Source: Acheta domesticus
Lineage: Eukaryota; Arthropoda; Insecta; Orthoptera; Gryllidae
Length of the DNA: 64,000 nt
Assembly (NCBI GenBank): GCA_031308135.1
Contig: JAHLJT010009436.1
Coordinates: forward strand, 158,391,302 to 158,455,301
Reading direction: 5' to 3'
Positions 1-10,533 of the stretch are shown piece by piece. Made by a program: the position numbers and the translations under genes. Under the pieces are notes generated by a model, which ran no database searches, was not told the DNA's origin, and was given only the letters and a program-made list of their open reading frames with translations. Position 1 is the first letter of the stretch; each line of letters opens with the position of its first letter.

Positions 1-2300
1 AACACATTACAACAGATAATCGTGTCCGACACGATCACTATCGAGTTCTTTTCCGTTTCTTAACACCGAAACGATCAAATGAACTCGGCGCAGGAGAGGA
101 TCACAGAGCAGGCGCGTGCTACTGCCAGCACCTCCGCACAATATCACAGCTGTGAAAGATTAAAAAAAATGTAGGTTGAGCTGCAAGGGTGTAGGTGACA
201 GCCTGAAATGAAATCATTCTGCACATGTGTTGACTTGTGTCTAGCCCACTACCGTCCGAATTGATTTTCCTGAACCTCGAGAGCGGCCATTGCCGGCGCC
301 CTCGTGAACAAAGGACCATTGTTGGAGCTATCTGGTATTACGTATTGGCAACTTTTATTGCCAAATTTTTATGTTGCTAAATTATATTATAAAAACAAAA
401 AATGTCAAACCGCTGATTATGGGAGAGCTTTTTTCTACAAAAAGTAGTAAAACCGTTCATCTTTGCTGCGTATGCCTCATCAACTTCGGAGCTGTCCAAC
501 CACAGTTTGCATAACACGTACACAATGTCCTTAAAGATTATTTCATGTTTCTGGACATGTCAACTGTCCCGTTAGTGCCGTAAGGGTAGTCTCCGATCGT
601 TAGTCCCGTAAGTGTAGTACATTTTCACGGGAGGTGACGATGCTATTCTTCCGCTGGATGGTGACACCCGGCGCTGAATACACGTCGCGTCGGCTTGCTG
701 GGTTTCCCCAGCCAGGTGTCTCCCATCAACGCTCACCTCTCCAGCGGGCAAAAGCCTAAACGTCCCGACTGGAGTCGCGACATGAGTGTTAGTGTCGAGC
801 ATGTGAGTGTAAGTTAGGGGTGAGGATGCGACAAGAAAGAGGTAGGAAAGATCAAACGCGGTCGTCCAGTGGTCCATTTGTTCGCGTGTTGCTCCGACAT
901 TCGTCTGATGTTGATCATAGGAACCACGGAAAACTGCGAGTACCTCATCAGAGCAGAAATCTCTCTCGGGTAGCGGCTGGGTTCGATCTAGGTTATCTAG
1001 CTCGCGTCGAAAATCCTGTCAGCGCGCGTCGGGACTTGAGCACTCGCACCTCCCGGTCAGAGGCGCCGCAGTGGCGTCAGTTGATGGCTGGAGCCACATG
1101 CGCACTCAGCCTTATCACGTCCTTGGAGCGAAAAACACGCGGGTTGATCTCCACGAGTTGCATACGCCCTTGGAATGAAATACTTCAGCCATTGCGGGAT
1201 ATGTAAGATAGAATGCAACGTCCTGTTTTATGTAGTACCAGCTGAGATGGTTTTGTTCCGGCACTGTCATTGCCTCTGCAGCTTTGCTGACTGGGAAATC
1301 CGAGGCTTCGAGTCTCGATTTTCGGCAATAGCTGTATAATAGGACGAATTTAATAACCGCATGGAGGAGAATTCTAACTGCCAGTTGCTATCATCGATAG
1401 TTTTCAGTGTCATTATTAATCTAATTCCTAATTCTCTCCTGTTATTATTAATCTAATTCCGATGTACTTCCTTAACAAATGGGCTTCTTCATCATTTTTC
1501 CTTCGTCTTCCCTTACACACAGATACACACGCTTACATTCATTATACATATTTGGAGACGAGCACGGAACTTAGAACATGTCTCATTAATACGGTGTATC
1601 CGTATGAGAGTCCGGGATATGGCAAATCATGAGAAGCTGAGAAGACAGCAATTGACTCTAAGCTCAAGACTCGACGATCTACGCCAAGCTTTATATATGG
1701 TGATCTGCACCAAGATCGATATTTGACGAATTTCACAAAGCTCGTCATACGGTGATCCACGCAAAATTCGTCTCTCTGGAGCCCTCCATGGAGCATTTCT
1801 GTAGTTTCGGGACCCAGCAGACTCCGTAAGGGCATTACATTTGTCTTATGCTCCACTCCCACAATCACCGCCTCTTTTTACTCCCCAAGACACAGTCCCA
1901 TTTATAAAAAAACATGCCAGCTGCTGGATATTGCGGACACTAGCATGTAGGAGGGCGTCTGTTCCCACACTCCGAGCCAAGGAGCGCGGGGCGACTCGTG
2001 CGTGGGCAGTTGAAGAGTCTGAACTTAGATCGCGCAGTCACGCGAACCAAGATCACTTCGAGTCCCGGGCAAATGAGTGTTGAACCCCTTCGGGGAGGGG
2101 GGAGGAAAGGGCACGTGCGCCTGGCAGCTGACGAGCCCCCGCTGAGGGCCCCCATCGTCAAGGGCGGCCGCAAACGCCCCGTCTCTTTCCCGCGCAGTCC
2201 GCCTGCAACGCGCTCAAAAAGCGCAGTGTGAGTGATGGGCTCATCAGGTTAAGCTGTCAATTGAGGAAATAACTCTGGGTGAGACTTTTTCGTACCTCAT
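1..2300. other. Non-coding stretch, no gene recognised
   Basis: I see no gene here. The DNA is moderately AT-rich. It contains a small perfect hairpin at about 697-713 (GCTGGG/CCCAGC), a duplicated TTATTAATCTAATTCC block near 1410-1460, and the dispersed repeat fragment listed separately at 880-1040. Open frames of 60-130 codons occur on both strands but have no recognisable domains. Confidence 0.6.
880..1040 (+). repeat. Dispersed repeat fragment, related to 6090-6290
   Basis: This stretch and 6090-6290 share an ordered series of motifs: CAC/AGGGAAAACT, then AGCGGCTG, then TCGACCTA/TCGATCTA, then TAGCT..CGTCGAAAATC, then a GTCGGGA-TTGA box. The 6.1-6.3 kb copy carries a tRNA B-box-like GATTCAATTCC when read on the minus strand. 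The arrangement suggests two old copies of one tRNA-related dispersed repeat. The family is not identified. Confidence 0.4.
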
Positions 2301-2863
2301 TTGTACAGGATGTCCGGGGAGGAAACATCGAAACTTCGAAAATAAGCTCTTAAGACAATTCAAAACGTATTTTGTCTAATAAATTACGTGAATATTCCGA
2401 ATGGTTGAGCCGCTATTAGCAATCAAAAGTTGTTTTGAAAAAATGATTTTTAGGCAAAAATGTGCATTATGGAAGAATAGAAACACTCCAGAAACATGTA
2501 AATTGTTTATTATTTACATAAGAAATGAATATATTTGCTCAGACAGAAAAATTAAGCGAGAAATAAAAAAGCAATCGAATTGTGTAAATTGGGTGCTTCT
2601 TTATTTCCCGCTTAATTTTTCTTTCTCAACGAATATGTTCATTTCTTTTGTGAATAATAAACAATTTACGTGTTTTTAGTGTTTTAGTGTTTTGTGTGCT
2701 TATTGTGGCTCAACCATTCGGAATAACCGTGTAGTTTATTAGACAAAATATACTTAGGGCCGAATTCATAGTCGATGCTTAAGGAATAAGGAAATGCTTA
2801 AGCAATAAGAAGTTCCTCAAAATGAGTGGCCACTTAAGAAGACTTGTATTTCATAGACGCCTC

Positions 2864-3376
2864 TTATGTGAACAGAAATGAGTGTTGCTTAAGGTATCGG
2901 AAATGTTGCAACATTGCATTTCCGTCAGGTGAACCAGTGTTTAACTGTGGTTTCCTTTTGGTCCCGGTCGTTTCGTTATTCATTGCCTGTAAACGGACTG
3001 TAACCGTAAATTTTTGTTGTGACTTGTGTGTTTTGTGAACCTTTGCTAGTTGAAATTTATATTCTTCTTCTGCTTTTCTTAATTCCCCAATTTCTTTTTC
3101 AAGTTTCAAAATGTGTGAAGCTTTTTCAATTCTTAACTCTGCTTCAATATTGAATGCTTGGTGTTTCGTGCTTTTTGGTGTAATGTTCCCAGAAGTACGT
3201 GGTGCCTGTACACATTCACGTTCTACTGGCGTTTCTATTATATTTATTTCAGGTTCATCGTTAGAAATATTTTCGATTAAAATGTTTTTTATTGATAAAT
3301 TATTTTTTATTGGTTTTTTATTCATATTTACGCGCATGGTTAAAATATTGCTGTTATTCCACATTGTACAATTCAC
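2864..3376 (-). pseudogene. Remnant of Harbinger Myb/SANT-like accessory protein, C-terminal part
   Basis: The open frame is about 170 codons. It is Asn/Ile-rich at the start and has a charged helix near residues 75-110 (LKLEKEIGELRKAEEEYKFQ), a likely coiled coil. Such glutamate/lysine-rich helices are usual at the C-terminus of the Myb/SANT-like protein that PIF/Harbinger elements encode beside the transposase. The N-terminal DNA-binding trihelix is not visible. The last residues run close to the element end. The assignment depends on position inside a Harbinger-type element and on general resemblance; no search was run. Confidence 0.5.
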
Positions 3377-3440
3377 TTAAGAGAAAATAAAAGCTAAAAA
3401 TGTCAGGAAAGAATAATGATCTTGGTACACCACTTTCCAT

Positions 3441-3674
3441 TTACACAAATATCTGACTAAAAAACATAATTATGCCAAAAAAAATCTTCAAATTATGAAG
3501 AGATTCAAACCTCGAGTTCAGTTTTTGTCTCTTATGAAAACGGAACAGTCTTCTAAATTGATCGTCGTTGTAAATTTCGAAGGGATTATCAGCGTCTCTG
3601 ATATATCTCTTCCTTACGCGGACAATATTTTGCGTGTAAAATTCGAAGTACTCCGTAAAGTCGTCGCTCGCCAT
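3441..3674 (-). pseudogene. Truncated HARBI1-like transposase N-terminus
   Basis: From the ATG at 3674 (MASDDFTEYFEF) the frame runs through an Arg-rich stretch into RDADNPFEIYNDDQFRRLF, which resembles the N-terminal NPFE.Y.D..F...FR signature of HARBI1-like nucleases. After about residue 55 the resemblance is lost and the frame closes. None of the three catalytic DDE segments is present, so this cannot be an active nuclease. It lies inside the TIR-bounded element and on the same strand as its partner remnant. Confidence 0.65.
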
Positions 3675-3925
3675 GTCGCGTTGTTCCAAGACTTCACTTA
3701 ACCAAAGCTGGTTAACTCTTTGGCGAATGAGGAATGCTTAAGGCGGCAGGCGACCTCTCTTATACGAATGAGTAGTCACTCATTTGAAAATAAGCACTGT
3801 TTATGAATCGGGAATCTCGTACTTAAGGAACGCTCATTATAAGAAACGACTATGAATTCGGCCCTTAGAATTGTCTTAAGAGCTTATTTTCCAAGTTTCG
3901 ACGTTTCCTCCCCAGACATCCTGTA

Positions 3926-5200
3926 TATGGAAAACGTTATCCTATAAGCATGATGTTCGCCTGCGATATTCTGTTTATGTTTATACCTTAAAGATGTCTC
4001 CATTGTTGAATTTTCACATTAGTTGTGGCTGCTAAAGAGATCCTGATCTCTGGATCTCGTTCCTTTAGCACCTGCACCGTTTCTTTCGTGTGTGTCTTGT
4101 TGCGGAAAGATTTAAATTTTTCACCCAAACTACATGACCTTCCTCTGAGTGCGATTATGTGATGATTTGGAACAATATAAGAAGTATATTTAATTTTAAA
4201 ATTTTCTACAAATAGCAGTATTGCAGTTATGATCTTTATATTAAAAAGAGGAATTTCATGAACGCGGAACTGAAAACCGATTATAGTTTTTGCTTCGTGT
4301 TAGTGTAATTCCAACGCAAAATGTCACATATCAATATGTTACTTCGTAGAGTAGCATATGCAGTTTAAAACCAACAGAATGATCATTTCAAAGGAAACAG
4401 CAACTTTTTTTAACGCTTTGTGGCTTTTATGTGTGTAGGTAGGTGAATAAACGTCTTTTTATACTGAAAAATTTTATTGGAAGTTGTGTATCAGAAATCA
4501 TAATGGCCTGACGGCAATAAAACTGAATATGATGAAATACGTTTGACCGTGTTACATGTAAAAAGTACATTGTTAACAGATTTACGATAGAAATAATAAC
4601 GATAAAAGTGTGTTCCAACACGAAGTCCTTCAAATTTCACCAAAAGCAAGTGAATTTCAACATAGCTTCATAATAAGATTGTATAAAGCTTTAAGTTACT
4701 TGATGGAAGGACAAGCATATTCCAACTAGTTATTATTGCGCTGTTTGGAGTAAATCTCCCACAAAAATGTCTTTAATGTAATATATTTTATTTATTGTAT
4801 ATATTGTATATGTATGTGTATGTATTTTTATTATCATCATCCCTGTTTTCATCAGTCTTGGGATCATAGCAATGTAATGTTACTATTTCATTTTGTAAAC
4901 TTTTTTTTTATTTTAAGGTCGTTTTTTGTTATTTGCTGTATCTTTCCATAATTGTTTCGGTATTTTTACAATAGAAGTTCACAAAAGCAATACTATTTAC
5001 ATAAATAAATAATATCAAAGGAACAATGAAGTATACTGGCGAACAAATGTGACGTTGTATTCCCGCCACGAATATCATTTTCGCAGTTAATGCAGCATAA
5101 GCGTTTTGCTTCAAAAACATTCGTATCGCGTGAAGTGAGCTTAGCAAACGATGGCGCTTGTGTACTCGTATTCCAAGAAAAGGTATTTTTATTGCAATGA
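3926..5200. other. AT-rich stretch without a recognised gene
   Basis: I see no gene. A minus-strand frame stays open from about 4295 to 4003 without a start codon. Its composition is what AT-rich DNA gives by chance, and I recognise no domain. No repeat could be matched to another part of the window. Confidence 0.5.
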
Positions 5201-5652
5201 TTCATTGGTTATTTTGTGTTTCCGGGCGCGACTACTGCTACGGCCATTGTGCCCGCAAGTGTAGAGAATGTTTCATTCCGGGAGGGGGCTGTCTTACTCC
5301 GGGAGGCGGCTGCAAGGTTACTCTCATCCAGCCACCTCTCACCAGAGAGGCACCGCGCCACCGAGACGAGCTCTAAGCTCCCGATTTATGTGGTAGTGTA
5401 GTGAATATAAATGTGTGTGTAGACGCGGCTCGTCAGTTAAAGGCTGAAAGGCGGAGCCTCCCCTAGAGAAATCGCCCAAAATGAAATTTTAAAAATATGT
5501 TTATACATGTATTTAGTTGTTAATAATAGATTTCAGAGTTGTATTATGTAACAATTATATCAAACTCTTTCTTTGTCAATTCGTTAACGGCCGTTCGTAA
5601 CGCATTTGAAGCTGTTGACAGGGAAGAGAGAAGCGTTAGGCTCCCACTTCAT

Positions 5653-5723
5653 TCCGCCATAAGGCCTGTGTAAAACGAGGAGGCAATGACGTCATGCATT
5701 CATTGCACAGGCTTATCGGCGGA
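5653..5723. promoter_or_regulatory. Inverted repeat centred on a perfect CRE (TGACGTCA)
   Basis: An 18-nt arm at 5653-5670 (TCCGCCATAAGGCCTGTG) is mirrored with small differences at 5706-5723. The full 8-bp palindrome TGACGTCA at 5687-5694, a CREB/ATF-type site, lies almost exactly at the centre. Just downstream, 5726-5747 forms a 9-bp perfect stem with a GCGA loop. The block lies upstream of a TATA box on the plus strand. A paired regulatory site is inferred; binding is not shown. Confidence 0.5.
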
Positions 5724-5767
5724 CAAAGGCTGCCGCGAGGCAGCCTTCCAAGGGTGGGGGCAAAGAG

Positions 5768-5773
5768 TATAAA
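5768..5773 (+). promoter_or_regulatory. Candidate TATA box of a plus-strand promoter
   Basis: TATAAA lies 74 bp after the CRE-centred inverted repeat and is followed by a GT-rich stretch and ordinary sequence (GCATGCTCACCAG at about 5802-5815) where initiation could occur. No long reading frame follows within 300 bp. The promoter, if real, may serve a non-coding transcript, a distant exon or an LTR-like element. I looked for flanking LTR ends and found none. Confidence 0.3.
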
Positions 5774-6089
5774 TGGGTGGGGGTCTAGCATCCAAAAAAG
5801 AGCATGCTCACCAGATAGCATTACTATGCAGTTCAGCGACTATCTTTGCACTTCAACTAGTTTTCCCAATATGCGGCAGGAGCGCTAACTCCTTTAAGTC
5901 TGTATCAGACTTATTATTAATATAAATACAATACAGGCAATGCAATACACTGTAATGTAATGCAATGCTATGCAATGCATTTGCAGCCTTCCCCATTTAT
6001 AAAACCACGAGCCGCGACTGTGTGTGTGTGTAAGTACGACAGGAAAAGGAAGAAAAGATCACGAGCGTTCCCCGAACTAAGTGCACTCT

Positions 6090-6290
6090 ATTGGCATTTG
6101 TCTGGTATTAACGAGAGAAACCAGGGAAAACTACCGACCGGAACAGCCGACCGGAACAAGCCGACCGCTCGAGTCAGCGGCTGACTTCGACCTACCTATG
6201 TAGCTAGTCGAAAATCGCGTCAGTCGGGAATTGAATCCTAGGACCATCCTATATGAGTCGCTGCAGAGACAGCAGTTGATACAGCAGACC
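6090..6290 (-). repeat. tRNA-related dispersed repeat fragment
   Basis: Read on the minus strand, this block contains a B-box-like GGATTCAATTCCC followed by sequence shared in order with 880-1040. The A box is less clear. It is a plausible old SINE relic, too diverged to set exact ends. Confidence 0.35.
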
Positions 6291-6432
6291 CTAAGCCCGT
6301 CTTATTACTATGCTTTTTTTCTCGCAAAAAGATGGTACTACAAAAAGTATTGAACGACACACGGTCGATAACACAAATAACCAACCGCATCTCTTATTTA
6401 CTCTTCATCAGATTAATGACGTTTGTCTCTGG

Positions 6433-6459
6433 TGAGAGAGAGAGAGAGAGAGAGAGAGG
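6433..6459. repeat. (GA)n microsatellite
   Basis: An uninterrupted GA dinucleotide run lies at the left edge of the first CpG island. Confidence 0.9.
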
Positions 6460-6464
6460 TAGAG

Positions 6465-6735
6465 GGGATTGTGGAGCTCGAAAACGCCTCCGCGTGGCGC
6501 AATGGGCGGCGGAGTCGCAGGGGCGCGAGTTCCGCGGCGTCCTGCGCGTCTGTGCCGCGTGCGCGGGGGCGGATGGCGCGCGGTGACGCCAGGCGGCGCA
6601 AGTAATCGCGTCATCCGCCCGCTGCTCCGCTGCGCGGGCGGCGTGGGCGGGGCGGGGAGGGGAAAGCGCTCCGCCAGGCGACTTCCTTCGCCCAGCGCCA
6701 AGGGCAGGTGCAGGGCAGGGGAGGCCACGCAGACA
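6465..6735. other. CpG island 1
   Basis: This is an abrupt GC-rich block with many CG dinucleotides between AT-rich flanks. All frames are fairly open, which reflects composition. The following 6735-6910 carries imperfect CAGGCAGA/ACAGATA tandem motifs. No gene is recognised. Confidence 0.7.
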
Positions 6736-7398
6736 AATGCAGGCAGATACTTCTATACAGGCAGGTAGAGAAATGGAGACAGGTATACAGGCAGACAAAT
6801 AGTTTCGCAGCTGTGCAGAGTGACAGATAGGCAGATGTACAGAGGCATACAGATAAATAGAAAAAAAGGTATGCATATACAGAGGTAAACAGACAAATAA
6901 CAATAGAGAAGAAATGCTGTTGAAGGGGTCGGGTCAACATAGCACTCGTATTTGTGTAATTTTTGTCAGCCAGAGAGAAAACAAAGCTAAACCCATGTCT
7001 CAGTTTGTGTATATGTAGCGGCTAATACTGGAATCTCGCTAATTTAGCTCGCGAATTAGCCAGTTAACGTTCTTACTATCGAAAATGAGTAAATAAAGTG
7101 TAAATTATGAACACTTTCGACTTTAGTCGGATGAAGTGAACATTTGCAAACTCGAAATGATTAAGGTCAGCGAAGTGTGAAACGGTGACGATGAATAGCA
7201 TAAATTATATAATTAGCAGGAATTAGACTGCTGGTGGGAAGTTCTAATGGGGAGACAAGATCTGGAGTTTGCATAGCAATGCGTAATAGCAATTCAAGAC
7301 TTTTTCGTGTAGAATGCCATTAATCGTCCTTGAACATAAGTCAAATCAACTTCAAGACATTACTGGTAGCAGTGGCGCGCGTGGCACGCGCGATACCA

Positions 7399-7440
7399 CC
7401 TAACCTAACCTAACCTAACCTAACCTAACCTAACCTAACC
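7399..7440. repeat. Interstitial telomeric repeat (CCTAA)8
   Basis: Eight perfect tandem copies of TAACC follow a leading CC. This is the complement of TTAGG, the ancestral arthropod telomere repeat. The tract is short and lies inside ordinary sequence, so it is interstitial and not a chromosome end. Just upstream is a GC-rich self-complementary stretch (GCGCGCGTGGCACGCGCG). It may have arisen during break repair. Confidence 0.92.
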
Positions 7441-8189
7441 TCACTGTATACCTTAATGATGCTTCTCTGCGCCTTTCCGAGTTGAAGCGACGAGTCTCCG
7501 GTCGTCGGCCTTCGCGATTTACATAGAACAACATCCAGTCTGTGCAACGCATTATTTCCTATGCATTTGTGGGGCAAAATTCTTCTCGCTAACGTATACG
7601 TCGCCTCACTTTCGATCACCTTACTTCCGGGAAACGATCCGTTCAACGCCATTCATACAGCTTTATCGAAACTGTCCAACGAATATTCTAATTAACCAGC
7701 TAGTTCGCGAATTATGTGTATTTCGTACATTACCCATAACCTACACTTCTTGTTACTTTCTATGTACTTAACGTAGCTCTATAGTCAAGTTTTTTCAGCC
7801 TTTGGAGGGAAATATAAGAAATTTGTTTTTAATTTGAAAAATGTGTGTTAGACGTACGTTGTAACTACCCCTTCAATGGTTTAAAAAACAACAGTGTCAG
7901 TGGAGAAGAAATGGGATATAATGTATCGTTCATTAGATTTATTTCTTCGTTTATAGTATGGCAGTGTGAATGTTCGAAAGAAATTTTTGGAGTGGTCGTA
8001 GTTCGAAAAGGAAATAAATTCAACGGTCCCGTCGTCGGGTTTCCTCGAGAAGTCATTGGTATTGAGATTCATTCATGAATTATGGGCATAAGGACGGAAA
8101 CGGTCAAGATGGATGATGGAGGAAACCTGCCGGGTATTCGCTTTGTCCTCTGCAAATTCCATTCGGATAAGGCGGAGACGAACCCTGGT

Positions 8190-8660
8190 GGAAAGCGACG
8201 TAACCGCCCGCTCCCCCCCTTTGCAGGGTGGTGTTCGCACAGCGACAATTACATTGCAAGACTCGTGGCGGGGTGGAGCCGAGAGCGGTGCAGCGAAGTG
8301 GGCTAGAAGCAGCCGACCGGAGCGGGGGGTGGAGCGGAAAGGAGGGGGCGGGGCGGGGCGGGTGCGTTATTTCAGACGCGTGCTAAATGCGAGAGCGTGC
8401 GGGCGGGCGATAGCCGCGTATCCTTGTCGCCCACGCCCCCGCCCGCTCCCGCGCCCGCGCCCCGCCTCCGGAGCGCCGCTGGCGAAATGTGGGGCGCGGG
8501 TCGCCCTCCGCTCTGCGCATGCGCAGCTCGCCCTCCGCGCGCGCCACTTCCGCGCCGCCGCCTCCTTAATGACGCGCCGCCGACGGCGCGCGGAGCGGCT
8601 TATACACGCGCGCGTCCGTTGCGCGTCGCCGGGCGTTTATTTGCGCGTCTGTCACTTCGA
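8190..8660. other. CpG island 2
   Basis: This is a very GC-rich block containing GCGCATGCGC and many GGCGGGG motifs. Frames on both strands are open because of composition. It ends near TTATTTGCGCGTC. No gene is recognised, and promoter activity is possible. Confidence 0.7.
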
Positions 8661-8749
8661 CGCGAAACGCCAAGTTGAATGGGAGGAAGTGCGTTCGATA
8701 CGAGAGCGTTTCTGGGTCTCCGGCTTTTGTGTACGAATGTCCCTTTGAT

Positions 8750-9610
8750 GTTACCGCAAAGATGATTTAAATTGCGAAGAGATAAATGAGAGGCAATCAT
8801 AACCCACTCCAGTAGTTATACTGGACGGAAATAGGATAGCACAGAGAGCATTCTCACATAATACTCAACTTGGGAAAACTCAATTATAATTACTCTTTTG
8901 TAGATCCCTTCATATGTAAACTGTAGATAAACTTCCTTGTTAATATTTTTCCTTGCGTCTTGTAAATTAATTGCTTCCTGTGTTATCTTTCACCTTTGTC
9001 ATCCCTTCGCTGAACACGAAGGCAGTTTCAAATTTTCAGCACTGTCCCACTTGTATTCCAGTCGTGCATACTTAATTTTTCTTCTTTTGGGCAACTTTCC
9101 TTTTATATTAAATTTTCGTGTCATTTAAAGCGAAGCCCTTCGTTCTTAAAGCAGTTAATCTCAACTTTTGTAAGGAGAACATTTTGAACCGCCTCTTACA
9201 ATGCAACTTCAAATTACATTGCCTCATTCATTTCGTTGCTAATGAACATACATTGTATTAAATTAACGAACACAAATTACTTCACGTCGTCTTTTAATAA
9301 GTTATTGTGAAGATTTTCCGTGCGTAAAATAATATAGACGTGGCTGTGAGGATTAGTGTCTTTCGTAGAAACGTTGCAGAACATTTCAAACTAGCGATTT
9401 TAAAGAGACGACGCTGTCTATTTATTGAGATAGTTTAAAAGAACTAACAATGCAATTTTCTATTTCTTCAGAAGGCAACTAATTTGTGACTTGCTCCAAT
9501 TTCTGCGTTATCGCAATTCTGCCGGAGTTGTCTGCACTACACAATATTAATTGTTGCAATTGAGATATTAAAGATACATCAGACTGACAATATTGAATTA
9601 CATTTTGTAA
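8750..9610. other. AT-rich stretch without a recognised gene
   Basis: No domain-bearing frame, RNA gene or clear repeat is visible here. Confidence 0.5.
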
Positions 9611-9612
9611 TA

Positions 9613-10070
9613 AGTAGGGGCGGATTTTGATGACCTAAAACATTGCCAAAAATGATCAATCATTAATGATCAATAAAATGCTCTTAAAATGTTTTTAAAA
9701 TGCCCTAAAAACAAAGAAAAATTATCTTAAAAAACTTGATAAAAACCACTTCAGATGAACAAGACAAGTTGTTGGATATGTTATTGATGTAATCGAGGCT
9801 TCTTCTTTTTGTTCAAGTGAACTCAGCTTGCAAACTTTTGCTTTGGACTGTGTTTTAAAAATGCCTTTATCGCGGCATCGGCCGAACTGACAATGGCGCC
9901 GATAGTCGTCACAGGAACCTTAGATTACATAGGACTCACAACGGCTGACATTACAATATATGAGCGAAAAAATCGAATAGGCTACTCAGGAATTCTATGG
10001 TGAACATTTGTTGCAACTCGTAAATTTGTTTGAAGCAGATACCATTAAAATGATATTAAAATCAATGAAA
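9613..10070 (+). repeat. Unclassified dispersed repeat, copy 1 (inverted partner at 55848-56275)
   Basis: Aligned by eye with the reverse complement of 55848-56275, the two agree over some 430 bp. Shared anchors in order are: GATGACCTAAAACATTGCC, CTTCAGATGAAC, TTGGATATGTTA.TGATGTAATCGA, CTCAGCTTGCAAA, ACTCACAACGGCTGACAT, CTACTCAGGAATTC and GAACATTTGTTGCA.CTCGTAAAT. No frame is preserved between the copies and both have many stops, so it is probably a non-coding or long-dead element. No terminal repeats are obvious. Confidence 0.75.
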
Positions 10071-10214
10071 TGGCTCATTTGTTTCCTCTTGACAAGACAA
10101 GTCGATTGGCGTAATTTTTAGCCAAATTCTCTCTAGGATATTCAGGAAGATTTCTAGGGAAATACATGTTTTTAATAGTTTCAATGCACTTACGAGTACA
10201 TAGGTAAAAAGCTA

Positions 10215-10533
10215 ATTCCTATACTCTCTCTCTCTCTCTTCTCTCTTTCTCTCTCTTTCTCTTTCTTTCTCTTTCTCTCTTTCTCTTTCTCTCTCTTTCT
10301 CTCTTTCTTTCTTCTCTTTCTCTCTTCTCTTTCTCTCTCTTCTCTTTCTCTTCTTTCTCTTCTCTTTCTGTTTCTCTCTCTTTCTCTCTCTCTTTCTCTC
10401 TTTCTCTTTCTCTCTCTTTCTCTATCTTTCTTTCTCATTCTCTATCTTTCTCTCTCTCTTTCTCTTTCTCTCTCTTTCTCTGTCTTTCTTTCTCATTCTC
10501 TATCTTTCTCTCTCTTTCTCTCTCTTCTCTCAC
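10215..10533. repeat. Long CT/CTTT polypyrimidine tract
   Basis: More than 300 bp consist almost entirely of C and T in imperfect CTCTTT/CTCTCTTT units with all purines on the minus strand. The Arg/Glu-rich frame read from the minus strand is an artefact of this. Confidence 0.95.

Larger units (their letters stand above)
2757..3864 (-). mobile_element. Non-autonomous PIF/Harbinger transposon, nested in MITE copy A
   Basis: A perfect 18-bp terminal inverted repeat starts GGGCCGAATTCATAGTCG at 2757-2774 and is mirrored at 3847-3864. TTA flanks both ends (2754-2756 and 3865-3867), the three-base TWA duplication typical of PIF/Harbinger. The 1108-bp element keeps minus-strand remnants of both usual genes: the N-terminus of a HARBI1-like transposase (3441-3674) and the C-terminal part of the partner Myb-like protein (2864-3376). 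The catalytic core of the transposase is missing, so the element is an internal deletion derivative. The related MITE at 39.5 kb shows the corresponding uninterrupted site. Confidence 0.88.
2306..3923. mobile_element. Mariner-type foldback MITE, copy A, interrupted by a PIF/Harbinger element
   Basis: The outer ends are long terminal inverted repeats that begin CAGGATGTCCGGGGAGGAAA on the left and are mirrored on the right (ending CTCCCCAGACATCCTG). TA lies on each side at 2304-2305 and 3924-3925, the target expected for Tc1/mariner elements. Inside the left half is a large imperfect palindrome (about 2470-2690), so the element folds back on itself. It codes for nothing recognisable. A second copy at 39533-40083 is 551 bp and lacks the internal insertion. 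Copy A is about 510 bp once the 1.1 kb insert is removed. Assignment to Tc1/mariner rests on the TA target and end structure only. Confidence 0.8.

Noticed and set aside
4003..4295. Minus-strand open stretch of ~97 codons without ATG
   Set aside because: Runs of this length are expected by chance in AT-rich DNA of this size, and no family resemblance is visible.
5158..5376. Cys-rich plus-strand frame resembling a small toxin or defensin
   Set aside because: Cysteines come from repeated GGAGG.GGCTG motifs; there is no signal peptide and no conserved spacing.
5460..5890. Possible solo LTR around the TATA box
   Set aside because: No TG...CA ends with a target duplication could be found.
7370..7385. 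CAGTGGCGCGCG as a hAT end
   Set aside because: No matching opposite end with an 8-bp duplication nearby.
10190..10438. Arg/Glu-rich minus-strand frame
   Set aside because: Pure translation of the polypyrimidine tract.
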